Source: an uncultured Rikenellaceae bacterium (GTDB lineage Bacteria; Bacteroidota; Bacteroidia; Bacteroidales; UBA932). From it: a DNA stretch of 11,841 nucleotides. The notes beneath the pieces are model-generated. The model did not search any database. It was not told where the DNA came from and saw only the letters and a program-made list of their open reading frames with translations. Of the stretch, positions 1 through 7,582 are shown one piece after another. Position numbers and translations under genes: made by a program. How positions within the stretch are numbered: the stretch's first letter is position 1; every line of letters begins with the position of its first letter. The stretch spans positions 1 to 11,841 of the forward strand of contig CALCYB010000170.1 in assembly GCA_937906485.1 (NCBI GenBank). Reading direction: 5' to 3'.

Positions 1-1
1 C

Positions 2-478
2 TATGTGCTTGGAGGTCTGATTCTTGCAACCGGCATCTTCTCCCTGGCATCCAACCGGAGTGCCAAGCAGGACAACGAAGACCGGCCGAACCGCTCCCTG
101 TTGTCTGTCAATGGGATTGTCAACATCACCTTTGGGCTCATCCTGATTCTTTTCCCGAGTTTCTTTACCGGCATCATCATGTTCCTGTTCGGAGCTGTCC
201 TGCTGCTTTTCGGAATCGGATCCCTGATCAGTTTCTTCAGCGCAAAAAAAGCGGTGAATGCCTCCTGGGGATTTGCCATTGTCCCGGCACTGGTTACCGG
301 ATGTGGCATCGCCATGTTCTTCTTTCCCAACAGCAGCGGCAACGCCTTGTTTGTCATCTTCGGCATCGCCTTGCTTGTTTATGGACTGTCCGAGCTGATT
401 GAGACCCGGGTAGTCAACACCCAATTGCAAAAGATAACAAAAAACAACATAGAAGACGTTCCGTACCAGGAACTCTGA
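2..478 (+). CDS. DUF308 / HdeD-like integral membrane protein, 5'-truncated
   Basis: The reading frame is open to the left edge of the window, so the N-terminus is missing; the GTG at position 5 is most likely internal. About 158 residues remain. They are dominated by hydrophobic segments: one at the very start (GGLILATGIF), a pair around residues 37-77 separated by FPSFFTG, one around residues 87-106, and one near 112-130. The short polar C-terminal tail ends in PYQEL. Repeated Gly-rich, Phe/Leu-rich helix pairs of this kind are typical of the DUF308 family, which includes HdeD of E. coli, a membrane protein linked to acid resistance. In Bacteroidetes the molecular function is unknown and I do not assign one. 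The gene is followed within 10 nt by a strong hairpin terminator, so it ends its transcription unit. Family assignment rests on composition and topology, not on a catalytic motif. Confidence 0.75.
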   Translation, partial: YVLGGLILATGIFSLASNRSAKQDNEDRPNRSLLSVNGIVNITFGLILILFPSFFTGIIMFLFGAVLLLFGIGSLISFFSAKKAVNASWGFAIVPALVTGCGIAMFFFPNSSGNALFVIFGIALLVYGLSELIETRVVNTQLQKITKNNIEDVPYQEL

Positions 479-485
479 CAAACAA

Positions 486-511
486 AAAATCCCGCTTTGG
501 TGCGGGATTTT
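486..511. terminator. Bidirectional intrinsic terminator between the DUF308 gene and tRNA-Arg
   Basis: A perfect 10-bp stem (486-495 pairs with 502-511) encloses a 6-nt loop, TTTGGT. The stem has a GC-rich core (CCCGC/GCGGG) flanked by A-runs on the left and T-runs on the right, so a U-tract is formed on either strand. It lies 8 nt after the DUF308 stop codon and 7 nt beyond the 3' end of the minus-strand tRNA, so it can end both convergent transcripts. Confidence 0.85.
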
Positions 512-518
512 CGTCTTG

Positions 519-590
519 TACTCTCGGCGGGAATCGAACCCACATCGTAGGAACCGGAATCCTATATTCTATCCATTGAACTACGAGAGC
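519..590 (-). tRNA. tRNA-Arg (anticodon CCG)
   Basis: The minus strand folds into a complete 72-nt cloverleaf. The acceptor stem GCTCTCG pairs with CGAGAGT, leaving a G1-U72 wobble at the end. The D-arm is GTTC/GAAT with an 8-nt loop, the anticodon stem TAGGA/TCCTA carries loop TTCCGGT, the variable loop is 4 nt, and the T-arm is GTGGG/CCCGC with loop TTCGATT. The anticodon CCG occupies plus-strand positions 555-557 and reads the arginine codon CGG. The discriminator base is A, and the 3' CCA is not encoded (the genome continues CAA), so it must be added after transcription. No integrase or duplicated 3' end flanks it, so there is no sign of its use as an attachment site. Confidence 0.95.
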
Positions 591-597
591 AGGACTG

Positions 598-605
598 CAA
601 AGTTA
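598..605 (-). promoter_or_regulatory. Candidate -7 element of the tRNA-Arg promoter
   Basis: The minus strand reads TAACTTTG here, an exact match to the Bacteroidetes -7 consensus TAnnTTTG. It lies 7 nt upstream of the tRNA 5' end, so transcription would start at or just before the mature tRNA. A clear -33 TTTG is not visible; the upstream stretch is AT-rich. Confidence 0.6.
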
Positions 606-636
606 AGAATTAATTTTAGATAGAATAGAAAAATAT

Positions 637-1512
637 ATGAAAGTTTTTGTTTTCCCTGGACAAGGGGCCCAATTTACAGGGATGGGCCAAGACCTCTACA
701 ACAGCAACAACCAAGTAAAAGAATTGTTCGAAAAGGCAAATGAGATATTAGGATTCCGCATTACGGACATCATGTTTAACGGAACGGCCGAAGATTTGAA
801 ACAGACCAAGGTCACCCAACCCGCCATTTTCCTGCACTCTGTTGCTCTGGCCTTGACTGCAGAAGACTTTCAACCGGACCAGGTAGCCGGCCACTCATTG
901 GGTGAATTCTCGGCACTGGTCGCCGCAGGTGCCATGAGTTTTGAGGACGGACTCCGTCTGGTTGCTGCACGGGCCATGGCCATGCAGAAAGCCTGCGAAC
1001 TGGAGCCCTCTACCATGGCAGCCGTTTTGGGAGCTGCCGACGAGCTGGTGGAACGCATCTGCGAAGAAACAGAAGGTGTGGTGGTCCCGGCCAACTACAA
1101 CTGCCCCGGCCAACTAGTTATTTCCGGAGCCGTAGAACCCGTACAGAAGGCTTGCGCCCGTTTGAAGGAAGCCGGTGCAAAACGAGCCCTTCCTCTTTCA
1201 GTCGGAGGAGCCTTCCACTCTCCGCTGATGGAGCCTGCCCGTGTCGAACTGGCCGCTGCCATTGAAAAAACCGAATTCCGAAAACCGATTTGTCCCGTTT
1301 ATCAGAATGTCGATGCAAAACCGCATACCGATCCCTCTGAAATCAAACAAAACCTGCTCATGCAATTGACTGCTCCCGTCCGCTGGACACAGACCGTACT
1401 GCAAATGCAACAGGACGGTGCTACCGAGTTCATCGAACTGGGCCCGGGCAGTGTACTGCAAGGACTTATCAAAAAATGCATTCCGAATGCAAATACTTCG
1501 GGTCGCCAGTAA
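637..1512 (+). CDS. fabD: Malonyl-CoA:acyl carrier protein transacylase FabD
   Basis: This cytoplasmic enzyme moves malonyl from malonyl-CoA to acyl carrier protein, supplying the extender unit for type II fatty acid synthesis. At 291 residues it has the usual FabD length. The N-terminal FPGQGAQ (residues 6-12) forms the oxyanion region. The nucleophile elbow GHSLGE places the catalytic Ser at residue 87, followed by the conserved Arg in AARA (Arg112) that binds the malonyl carboxylate. The catalytic His is in GGAFHSP (His194), and the C-terminal ELGPGSVLQGL is also typical. The ATG at 637 is the natural start because FPGQG follows directly after MKVFV, and the upstream leader is A-rich with no clear Shine-Dalgarno site. 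It starts 46 nt from the divergent tRNA-Arg gene; no other fab or acpP gene is next to it. No terminator is seen after it, so read-through into nifJ is possible. Confidence 0.96.
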   Translation: MKVFVFPGQGAQFTGMGQDLYNSNNQVKELFEKANEILGFRITDIMFNGTAEDLKQTKVTQPAIFLHSVALALTAEDFQPDQVAGHSLGEFSALVAAGAMSFEDGLRLVAARAMAMQKACELEPSTMAAVLGAADELVERICEETEGVVVPANYNCPGQLVISGAVEPVQKACARLKEAGAKRALPLSVGGAFHSPLMEPARVELAAAIEKTEFRKPICPVYQNVDAKPHTDPSEIKQNLLMQLTAPVRWTQTVLQMQQDGATEFIELGPGSVLQGLIKKCIPNANTSGRQ

Positions 1513-1531
1513 CAATCTGAGTATTTTTTCG

Positions 1532-1539
1532 TAAATTTG
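1532..1539 (+). promoter_or_regulatory. Candidate -7 promoter element upstream of nifJ
   Basis: TAAATTTG matches the Bacteroidetes -7 consensus TAnnTTTG exactly. It lies in the AT-rich 86-nt gap between fabD and nifJ, about 60 nt before the nifJ start codon, and would give a leader of roughly 50 nt. No good -33 TTTG is seen at the expected distance, which would fall at the end of fabD. Confidence 0.45.
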
Positions 1540-1598
1540 CCCGATTATTTTTTTGGAAAAATTTCATTTGACTGAAAATCATTTAAAACCTATACACA

Positions 1599-4500
1599 AT
1601 GGCTAAAGAAAAGAAATTCATCACGTGTGACGGCAACTACGCTGCCGCCCACGTAGCCTATTTATTCAGCGAACATGCCGCCATCTACCCCATCACTCCG
1701 TCTTCAACCATGGCTGAGTATGTAGATGAATGGTCCGCATTCGGAAAGAAAAACCTCTTCGGCGAAAAAGTAAAAGTCACTGAAATGCAGAGCGAAGGTG
1801 GAGCAGCAGGTGCTGTGCACGGCTCATTACAAGCCGGTGTCTTGACCACGACTTTTACGGCTTCTCAAGGCTTGTTGCTGATGATTCCCAACATGTACAA
1901 AATTGCAGGCGAACTGTTGCCTACCGTATTCCATGTTTCTGCCCGTTCATTGGCCGCTCAGGCACTGTCCATCTTCGGTGACCACTCCGACGTAATGGCT
2001 GCCCGCCAAACCGGTTTTGCCATGTTGGCTTCTGCCAGCGTTCAGGAAGCCATGGACCTGGCTGCAGTAGCACACCTGTCTACCTTGAAATCAAGCATTC
2101 CGTTCATTCACTTCTTTGACGGTTTCAGAACCTCCCACGAAATTCAAAAAGTGGAATTGCCGGACGAAGAAGCTCTGAAGGAGATGATCAGTGAAAAATC
2201 CCTCAAGGCTTTCCGCCAAAAAGCATTGAACCCGAACCGTCCCGTTACCCGCGGAACGGCCCAAAACCCGGATGTCTATTTCCAAGCACGTGAAGCCAGC
2301 AATCCTTACTACGATGCTGTTCCGGACATCGTTGCCCGCTACATGGGTGAAATCAGCGAAATGACCGGACGTCACTACCTTCCTTTTGACTATTATGGTG
2401 ATCCTGAAGCCAAGAACATCATCATCGCAATGGGTTCTGTTTGCGAAACCATCCGCGAAGTGGTGGACATGCTGATGGCAAAAGGCGAAAAAGTCGGTGT
2501 CCTGACCGTACGTCTGTACCGTCCTTTCTCTGCCAAATATTTCTTGCGCGTACTGCCCAGAAGCGTAAAACGCATTGCTGTTCTGGACCGCACCAAAGAA
2601 CCCGGCGCTGTAGGAGAACCGTTGTACATGGATGTGAAAGCTGTTTTGGCTGACCGCGGCGATGACGCCCCGATGATTGTCGGCGGACGTTATGGTCTGT
2701 CTTCAAAAGACACCAGCCCGGCTCAAATCCTTTCAGTATTTGACAACCTGACCAAGAAACAACCCAAGAACGGTTTCACCATCGGCATTGTGGATGACGT
2801 AACCTTCCATTCTCTGCCCGTAGGCGAAGAGTTCTCATTGGCCCGCAAAGGTACTTACGAATGCAAATTCTATGGTTTGGGTTCAGACGGTACTGTCGGT
2901 GCCAACAAGAACACCATCAAGATCATCGGTGACAACACCAACAAATACTGCCAAGGTTACTTTGACTACGACTCCAAGAAATCCGGCGGATACACCTGCT
3001 CTCACCTCCGTTTTGGAGACGAGCCGATTACCTCTCCCTACTTGGTATCTACCCCGGACTTCGTGGCTTGTCACGTGCCCTCTTACTTGAACAAATACGA
3101 TGTCCTCAAAGGTATCAAAAAGAACGGGACCTTCCTGCTGAACAGCCTCTGGTCAGTTGAAGAAACCCTGGAACGCATTCCGGACCACGTAAAACAACTG
3201 GTTGCGGAAAACAACCTGAAGATGTACATCATCAACGCTACCAAGATCGCCGAAGAAATCGGTCTGGGTAACCGCACCAATACCATCCTCCAATCTGCTT
3301 TCTTCAAGATCACCGGCATCATCCCCTACGAAGATGCAGTTGCCTTGATGAAAAAAGCCATTGACAAGAGCTACGGCAAGAAGGGAGAAGATGTTGTGAA
3401 GAAAAACTACGCAGCGGTTGACCGTGGTGCAGAATATGTAGAAGTGGAAATTCCGGTAGAATGGAAAAACGCCCGCGCGAAATTCCGTCCGGCCAACTTT
3501 GACCGTCTTGCCCCGGAATGGGTCCGCTCTGTTGCTGACGTGGTGAACGCTCAAAACGGCAACGATATTCCGGTCAGCGCATTTACCGGCCAATATGCCG
3601 ACGGCACCATCCCTGCAGGCACAGCTGCCTTCGAAAAACGGGGCATCGCTGTAAACGTACCGGAATGGCAATCCGAAAACTGTATCCAATGTAACCAATG
3701 TGCTTATGTCTGCCTTCACGCAGCCATCCGTCCGTTCCTGATGAGCGAAGAAGAAGCAGCCAAAGCTCCTGCTGACATCAAACGCACACAAGGTAACGCT
3801 GCTTTCAAAGCCTACAACTTTACCATCCAAGTATCTCCGATGGATTGTACCGGTTGCGGCAACTGTGCTGACGTATGTCCGGCCAAGACCAAAGCCCTGG
3901 TGATGAAGCCGCTGGAAACCCAACTGCACGAACAAGCCAATTTTGACTACCTGCATGCCAATGTCGGTTACAAAGACACCGTGGCACCCAAGACACAAAA
4001 CCTCAAGAACGCTCAATTTGCCCAACCGCTCTTTGAATTCTCTGGTGCTTGTGCAGGTTGCGGTGAAACCCCTTACATCAAATCCATTACCCAACTCTTC
4101 GGTGACCGCATGATGGTGGCGAATGCTACCGGATGTTCATCCATCTACAGCGGTTCATTCCCGGCTTCTCCCTACACCACCGACCGTAACGGAAGAGGTC
4201 CGGCTTGGGCAAACTCCTTGTTTGAAGACAACGCCGAATTTGGTCTGGGTATGCGTATCGGTACTGAACGTCTGCGCGAAACCGTGGCTGAATGGATGAT
4301 CAAAGGCCTGGAATGCAATGCCTGCTCATCTGAATTGAAAGCCTTGTTTGCAAAATGGCTGGAAAACCGCAACGATGCCACCATTACCCGCGAAATCGCT
4401 GACCAGATCGTTCCGATGATGGAAGCTTGCGGTTGCGACATCTGCAAAGAACTCTTGCTGCGCAAAGATCTGATTGCAGCCCGCAGCCAATGGATCATCG

Positions 4501-5132
4501 GTGGTGATGGTTGGGCTTACGACATCGGATACGGTGGATTGGACCACGTTCTGGCTTCCGGTGAAAACATCAATGTATTGGTATTGGATACCGAAGTTTA
4601 CTCGAACACCGGTGGACAATCCTCCAAATCAACCCCGGCTGGTGCTGTTGCAAAATTCGCAACTTCCGGTAAACGGGTTCGCAAGAAAGACTTGGGCATG
4701 ATGGCCATGAGCTATGGTTATGTGTATGTTGCACAAGTAGCGATGGGCTCCAACCCTGCACAATACTTCAACGTAATCAAAGAAGCTGAAGCTTACAACG
4801 GTCCTTCCTTGATCATCGCTTACGCACCTTGTATCAACCACGGTCTGAAGAATGGTATGGGTGCAAGCCAACGTGAAGAAAAACTGGCGGTAGAATGCGG
4901 TTACTGGCACCTGTACCGTTTCAACCCGGCCTTGGCAGAAGCTGGACAAAATCCGTTTACCTTGGACAGCAAAGAACCGGATTGGAGCAAATTCCAAGCC
5001 TTCATCAAAGGTGAAGTACGCTACAGCTCATTGCTGAAGACCTTCCCGAACGAAGCGGCCGATCTCTTCGCCAAGACCGAAGAATTTGCCAAGCTGCGTT
5101 ACGAGTCCTACAAACGACTGGCTGGAAAATAA
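1599..5132 (+). CDS. nifJ: Pyruvate:ferredoxin (flavodoxin) oxidoreductase, single-chain
   Basis: This cytoplasmic enzyme oxidises pyruvate with CoA to acetyl-CoA and CO2 and passes electrons to ferredoxin or flavodoxin; it is central to anaerobic metabolism. The 1177 residues match the usual homodimeric form (about 1170-1190). In order: the pyrimidine-binding domain with YPITPSS (residues 30-36) and MQSEGGAAGAVHG, whose Glu66 fits the TPP-activating Glu; the middle domains; a ferredoxin-like domain with two CxxCxxCxxxC motifs (Cys695/698/701/705 and Cys750/753/756/760); and the C-terminal TPP domain. The proximal cluster ligands are present as Cys818 and Cys821 (GACAGCGE), Cys846 (ATGCSS) and Cys1078 (APC). 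The TPP/Mg motif runs from GDGWAYD (Asp970) to SNTGGQ (Asn1003). All three [4Fe-4S] sites and the thiamine site therefore look intact. It probably has its own promoter and is ended by a strong hairpin, so it is likely a monocistronic or fabD-linked transcript. Confidence 0.97.
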   Translation: MAKEKKFITCDGNYAAAHVAYLFSEHAAIYPITPSSTMAEYVDEWSAFGKKNLFGEKVKVTEMQSEGGAAGAVHGSLQAGVLTTTFTASQGLLLMIPNMYKIAGELLPTVFHVSARSLAAQALSIFGDHSDVMAARQTGFAMLASASVQEAMDLAAVAHLSTLKSSIPFIHFFDGFRTSHEIQKVELPDEEALKEMISEKSLKAFRQKALNPNRPVTRGTAQNPDVYFQAREASNPYYDAVPDIVARYMGEISEMTGRHYLPFDYYGDPEAKNIIIAMGSVCETIREVVDMLMAKGEKVGVLTVRLYRPFSAKYFLRVLPRSVKRIAVLDRTKEPGAVGEPLYMDVKAVLADRGDDAPMIVGGRYGLSSKDTSPAQILSVFDNLTKKQPKNGFTIGIVDDVTFHSLPVGEEFSLARKGTYECKFYGLGSDGTVGANKNTIKIIGDNTNKYCQGYFDYDSKKSGGYTCSHLRFGDEPITSPYLVSTPDFVACHVPSYLNKYDVLKGIKKNGTFLLNSLWSVEETLERIPDHVKQLVAENNLKMYIINATKIAEEIGLGNRTNTILQSAFFKITGIIPYEDAVALMKKAIDKSYGKKGEDVVKKNYAAVDRGAEYVEVEIPVEWKNARAKFRPANFDRLAPEWVRSVADVVNAQNGNDIPVSAFTGQYADGTIPAGTAAFEKRGIAVNVPEWQSENCIQCNQCAYVCLHAAIRPFLMSEEEAAKAPADIKRTQGNAAFKAYNFTIQVSPMDCTGCGNCADVCPAKTKALVMKPLETQLHEQANFDYLHANVGYKDTVAPKTQNLKNAQFAQPLFEFSGACAGCGETPYIKSITQLFGDRMMVANATGCSSIYSGSFPASPYTTDRNGRGPAWANSLFEDNAEFGLGMRIGTERLRETVAEWMIKGLECNACSSELKALFAKWLENRNDATITREIADQIVPMMEACGCDICKELLLRKDLIAARSQWIIGGDGWAYDIGYGGLDHVLASGENINVLVLDTEVYSNTGGQSSKSTPAGAVAKFATSGKRVRKKDLGMMAMSYGYVYVAQVAMGSNPAQYFNVIKEAEAYNGPSLIIAYAPCINHGLKNGMGASQREEKLAVECGYWHLYRFNPALAEAGQNPFTLDSKEPDWSKFQAFIKGEVRYSSLLKTFPNEAADLFAKTEEFAKLRYESYKRLAGK

Positions 5133-5151
5133 TCCATTTCCCCAAAAGCAA

Positions 5152-5191
5152 GAAAACAGGCTGACCTTCATTCGAAGGCCAGCCTGTTTTC
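5152..5191. terminator. Bidirectional terminator between convergent nifJ and ftcD-fchA
   Basis: Positions 5152-5169 pair with 5174-5191 in an 18-bp stem with one A/C mismatch (5164 against 5179) and a 4-nt loop. The outer arms are GAAAAC and GTTTTC, which give a T-run on both strands. It starts 19 nt after the nifJ stop codon and serves the minus-strand hut block as well. Confidence 0.85.
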
Positions 5192-5198
5192 TTTATCG

Positions 5199-5223
5199 GA
5201 CAACCGACTCCGGATCGGTTGTC
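5199..5223. repeat. Second hairpin downstream of ftcD-fchA
   Basis: Positions 5199-5207 (GACAACCGA) pair perfectly with 5215-5223 (TCGGTTGTC) around a 7-nt loop. On the minus strand it lies 9 nt after the ftcD-fchA stop codon and comes before the main terminator. It is not followed by a T-run on either strand, so it is more likely a 3'-end stabilising stem or an auxiliary terminator element than a stand-alone terminator. Confidence 0.5.
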
Positions 5224-5232
5224 TTCAATGGA

Positions 5233-6933
5233 TTACTTTGCAATCACTTCATTGACAATGGCAATGATTTCTGCTTCACGACGGTCAGCTTCCGCAGCGA
5301 TAGCAGCAGCCTGATCGATGATCTGTTGCGCAACCTCACGGTCTTTGAGTCCCGCTGCATTGATCTTGACATTCAAGAATGCACCATGAACAGCAGCACG
5401 GATGCTCAAGGCTCCTACACCTGCATCGGATACTGAGTTCGGATTACCGTCTTTTGCCATCGCTTCAACGATATCGTACACTTGATAAGCCGCCTTCATG
5501 GTATTGAAAGGTACTTGGGTCGCATACAAGGTTGCCGCCTGGATAGCCGCCCCACGCGCTGCTTTTTCTTCATCCGTTGACTTGGGCAACCCGAAGGCAT
5601 CCATGATCTTGTTGAAAGCGTTGGTATCTTCATCCACCAGGAACAGCAGTTCGTGCATCAACGCCTGACCTTTTTCTGCCCATTGTGAGAAATATTCCCA
5701 ACGGTCGTCCCAACCGGGCTTGTGGGAAGAAAGGTTGGCGACCATGGTTCCCAATGCCGCACCCAAAGAGGCCATGTAAGCCGAAATGGATCCACCACCC
5801 GGAGCCGGTGACTCAGAAGCGGTCTCTTCTGCGAAACCCTTGCAGGTCAAATCGATCAATTTCTTCTTGCTGTCGTCTTCCAACAGGTATTCAATGACTT
5901 TTTCACGCGGGTTGAACGGACAAAGGTCATCCAATCCCATGGATTTTACGGCAATCTTGATGATTTCCTCTTCAGCAATCCCCAAAGAGCGCTGTTGTTT
6001 GGCCAGGAAATATTTACCGGCATCAATCAGCACCTTCTTCGGAATCAGACCGACGATTTCAGATCCGGTCACACGCAGACCACGTGCCTGTGCTTTGGCG
6101 CAGACTTCTTCGAAAGCCACGTGTACAGGGGTTACGGAAATGTTGGTCACGTTCATGGAGATCTGTGCAATACCGTATTCTTCAATGAACCACCCAATGG
6201 CCTTGCAGGCTTTCAACGTACCCGGAATCCATACGTCATTGCCGTTTTCGTCTTTTACCACCTTACCGGTAATCGGATTGCCTTCCCGTTTCTTACGGCC
6301 TTTTTCACGCACATCGTAAGCGATGGCATTGGCTCTACGGGTAGAGGTGGTGTTCAGGTTATAGTTGATGGCGACCAGGAAGTCGCGTGCACCGATCGCG
6401 GTACATCCCGTCAGTGCCACCGCATCACTAAAAGCAGCGGGGCCAAAATCAGGCTTCATGTTCGGATCAGCCAGTTTTTTGGTCAGACCTTCGTACTCAC
6501 CGGCACGGCAGTAAGCCAGGTTGCGACGCTCCGGCGTGAATGCCGCATTTTCATAGGCGTACACCGGAATTCCCAGTTCATCGCCTACGCGTTGACCCAA
6601 TTTATGGGCATAGGTCACGGTTTCTTCCATCGTAATGCCTGCAATCGGAATCAAAGGACACACGTCGGTCGCCCCAAATCTGGGATGCTCTCCATGATGA
6701 TGGCGCATATCGATCAACTGGGCTGCCTTGCGGATTGCACGGAAAGCCGCTTCGATCACCGGCTCGGGCTCCCCGACAAAGGTAACCACGGTACGGTTGG
6801 TGGCTGCACCAGGATCCACATTCAACAATTTTACACCTTCTACAGATTCAATCTCAGCCGTGATCTGGTTGATGACCTGCATATCACGTCCTTCACTGAA
6901 ATTCGGAACGCATTCAATCAGTCTCTTAATCAT
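5233..6933 (-). CDS. ftcD: Bifunctional glutamate formimidoyltransferase / formimidoyl-THF cyclodeaminase
   Basis: This folate enzyme transfers the formimino group of formiminoglutamate to tetrahydrofolate, releasing glutamate, then removes ammonia to give methenyl-THF. At 566 residues it is a fusion of both activities, arranged like the animal FTCD protein (541 residues). The transferase part (about 1-340) begins ECVPNFSEGRD, has TNRTVVTFVG, and carries GEHPRFGATDVCP, where His83 matches the catalytic His82 of mammalian FTCD. The cyclodeaminase part (about 350-566) shows SPAPGGGS near residue 375, the loop VDEDTNAF (Asp434 to Thr437) and the late SDAGVGAL and KINAAGL segments. Compared with animal FTCD there is an insertion of about 19 residues before GTLKACKAIGW, which I believe is usual in bacterial versions. 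The ATG overlaps the stop of the upstream hydrolase gene by 8 nt, implying translational coupling. It is the last gene of the hut block. An alternative symbol for the C-terminal half is fchA. Confidence 0.95.
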   Translation of the reverse strand: MIKRLIECVPNFSEGRDMQVINQITAEIESVEGVKLLNVDPGAATNRTVVTFVGEPEPVIEAAFRAIRKAAQLIDMRHHHGEHPRFGATDVCPLIPIAGITMEETVTYAHKLGQRVGDELGIPVYAYENAAFTPERRNLAYCRAGEYEGLTKKLADPNMKPDFGPAAFSDAVALTGCTAIGARDFLVAINYNLNTTSTRRANAIAYDVREKGRKKREGNPITGKVVKDENGNDVWIPGTLKACKAIGWFIEEYGIAQISMNVTNISVTPVHVAFEEVCAKAQARGLRVTGSEIVGLIPKKVLIDAGKYFLAKQQRSLGIAEEEIIKIAVKSMGLDDLCPFNPREKVIEYLLEDDSKKKLIDLTCKGFAEETASESPAPGGGSISAYMASLGAALGTMVANLSSHKPGWDDRWEYFSQWAEKGQALMHELLFLVDEDTNAFNKIMDAFGLPKSTDEEKAARGAAIQAATLYATQVPFNTMKAAYQVYDIVEAMAKDGNPNSVSDAGVGALSIRAAVHGAFLNVKINAAGLKDREVAQQIIDQAAAIAAEADRREAEIIAIVNEVIAK

Positions 6934-7582
6934 ATTTTTTGGGATTTATCAATTGTATTTTCGAATCAATGGCTGAACGCAGCGCATCGTAGTCCAACTC
7001 AAAAAAATGGATGGGATGCAACACCTTCGGCTGCAACTGATGGGCCAGGTTCACAAACTCTTCATCAGTCATGGTATAAGGAAGATTCTTGGGCAGAAAT
7101 GCCAGATCGCAAGCAGGCAACTGGTCCATTTCCGAAATCGGCTCGGTATCTCCAGCAATATAAACGATAAAACCGCCAAAATCCAACACATAACCGTTAC
7201 CCACACCCTTGGGATGGAAGTGTTGGCCTTCTTCATTGCGACGATGGATATTATAGGCGGGGACAGCTGTAATGCGGATACCTTCCCACTCACAAGAATC
7301 ACCGTTGTGCAGCACCGTATAACGGTCATCAACAGCCCCCACATTCTGGCTGACCACAAAGCGGGTTGCAGAGGTCTGCACCGGACCGAAAGCGGCAGGA
7401 TCGTAATGGTCATAATGATTGTGGGTAATCAGCAACAGGTCGGCAGCCGGTCGCCCCTGATAATCGGCAACCTCAGCATACGGATCCGCATAGATGACTT
7501 TTCCATTCCATTGGAAGACCAAAGAGGCATGGCCCATCCAACCGACCTGCAATTCACCCAGCGGGGTCTGGTAACTATTCAT
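6926..7582 (-). CDS. Metallo-beta-lactamase-fold hydrolase, UlaG-like, within the hut cluster
   Basis: A soluble, probably cytoplasmic, metal-dependent hydrolase of 218 residues with no signal peptide. Counting from the ATG at 7582, the metal motif HxHxDH is present as THNHYDHYDP (His54, His56, Asp58, His59). Further expected ligands are Asp145 in AGDTE and a His in HPIHFF (His189 or His192). The early GHASLVF, ADPY, VPAYNIH and LPYTMTDEEF segments resemble the UlaG-like / YtkL group of 'metal-dependent hydrolases', whose substrates are mostly unknown. An upstream ATG at 7594 would add four residues. I prefer 7582 because the family consensus begins close to the segment TPLGELQV, GGGAAG-like purines (GGGAAG) lie just upstream, and the resulting 8-nt overlap with hutI equals the 8-nt overlap with ftcD downstream. 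Its position between hutI and ftcD suggests a role tied to histidine breakdown, but no such role is established. Confidence 0.85.
   Translation of the reverse strand: MNSYQTPLGELQVGWMGHASLVFQWNGKVIYADPYAEVADYQGRPAADLLLITHNHYDHYDPAAFGPVQTSATRFVVSQNVGAVDDRYTVLHNGDSCEWEGIRITAVPAYNIHRRNEEGQHFHPKGVGNGYVLDFGGFIVYIAGDTEPISEMDQLPACDLAFLPKNLPYTMTDEEFVNLAHQLQPKVLHPIHFFELDYDALRSAIDSKIQLINPKKYD

Noticed and set aside
519..590. tRNA-Arg as an integration site of a mobile element
   Set aside because: No integrase, no repeat of the tRNA 3' end and no foreign-looking genes are near; the flanks are housekeeping genes.
1556..1590. AT-rich imperfect inverted repeat (TTTCA/TGAAA) in the nifJ leader as an operator
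   Set aside because: The arms are only 5 nt in a strongly AT-biased stretch, which is expected by chance, and match no regulator site that I know.
3153..4094. 313-codon open frame antisense to nifJ
   Set aside because: It lies wholly within the intact nifJ coding sequence over its Fe-S region, has no recognisable domain, and its composition is that of a complement shadow.
5995..7170. 391-codon plus-strand open frame opposite ftcD-fchA and the MBL hydrolase
   Set aside because: It crosses the antisense of two well-supported genes with conserved catalytic motifs and has no family features of its own.
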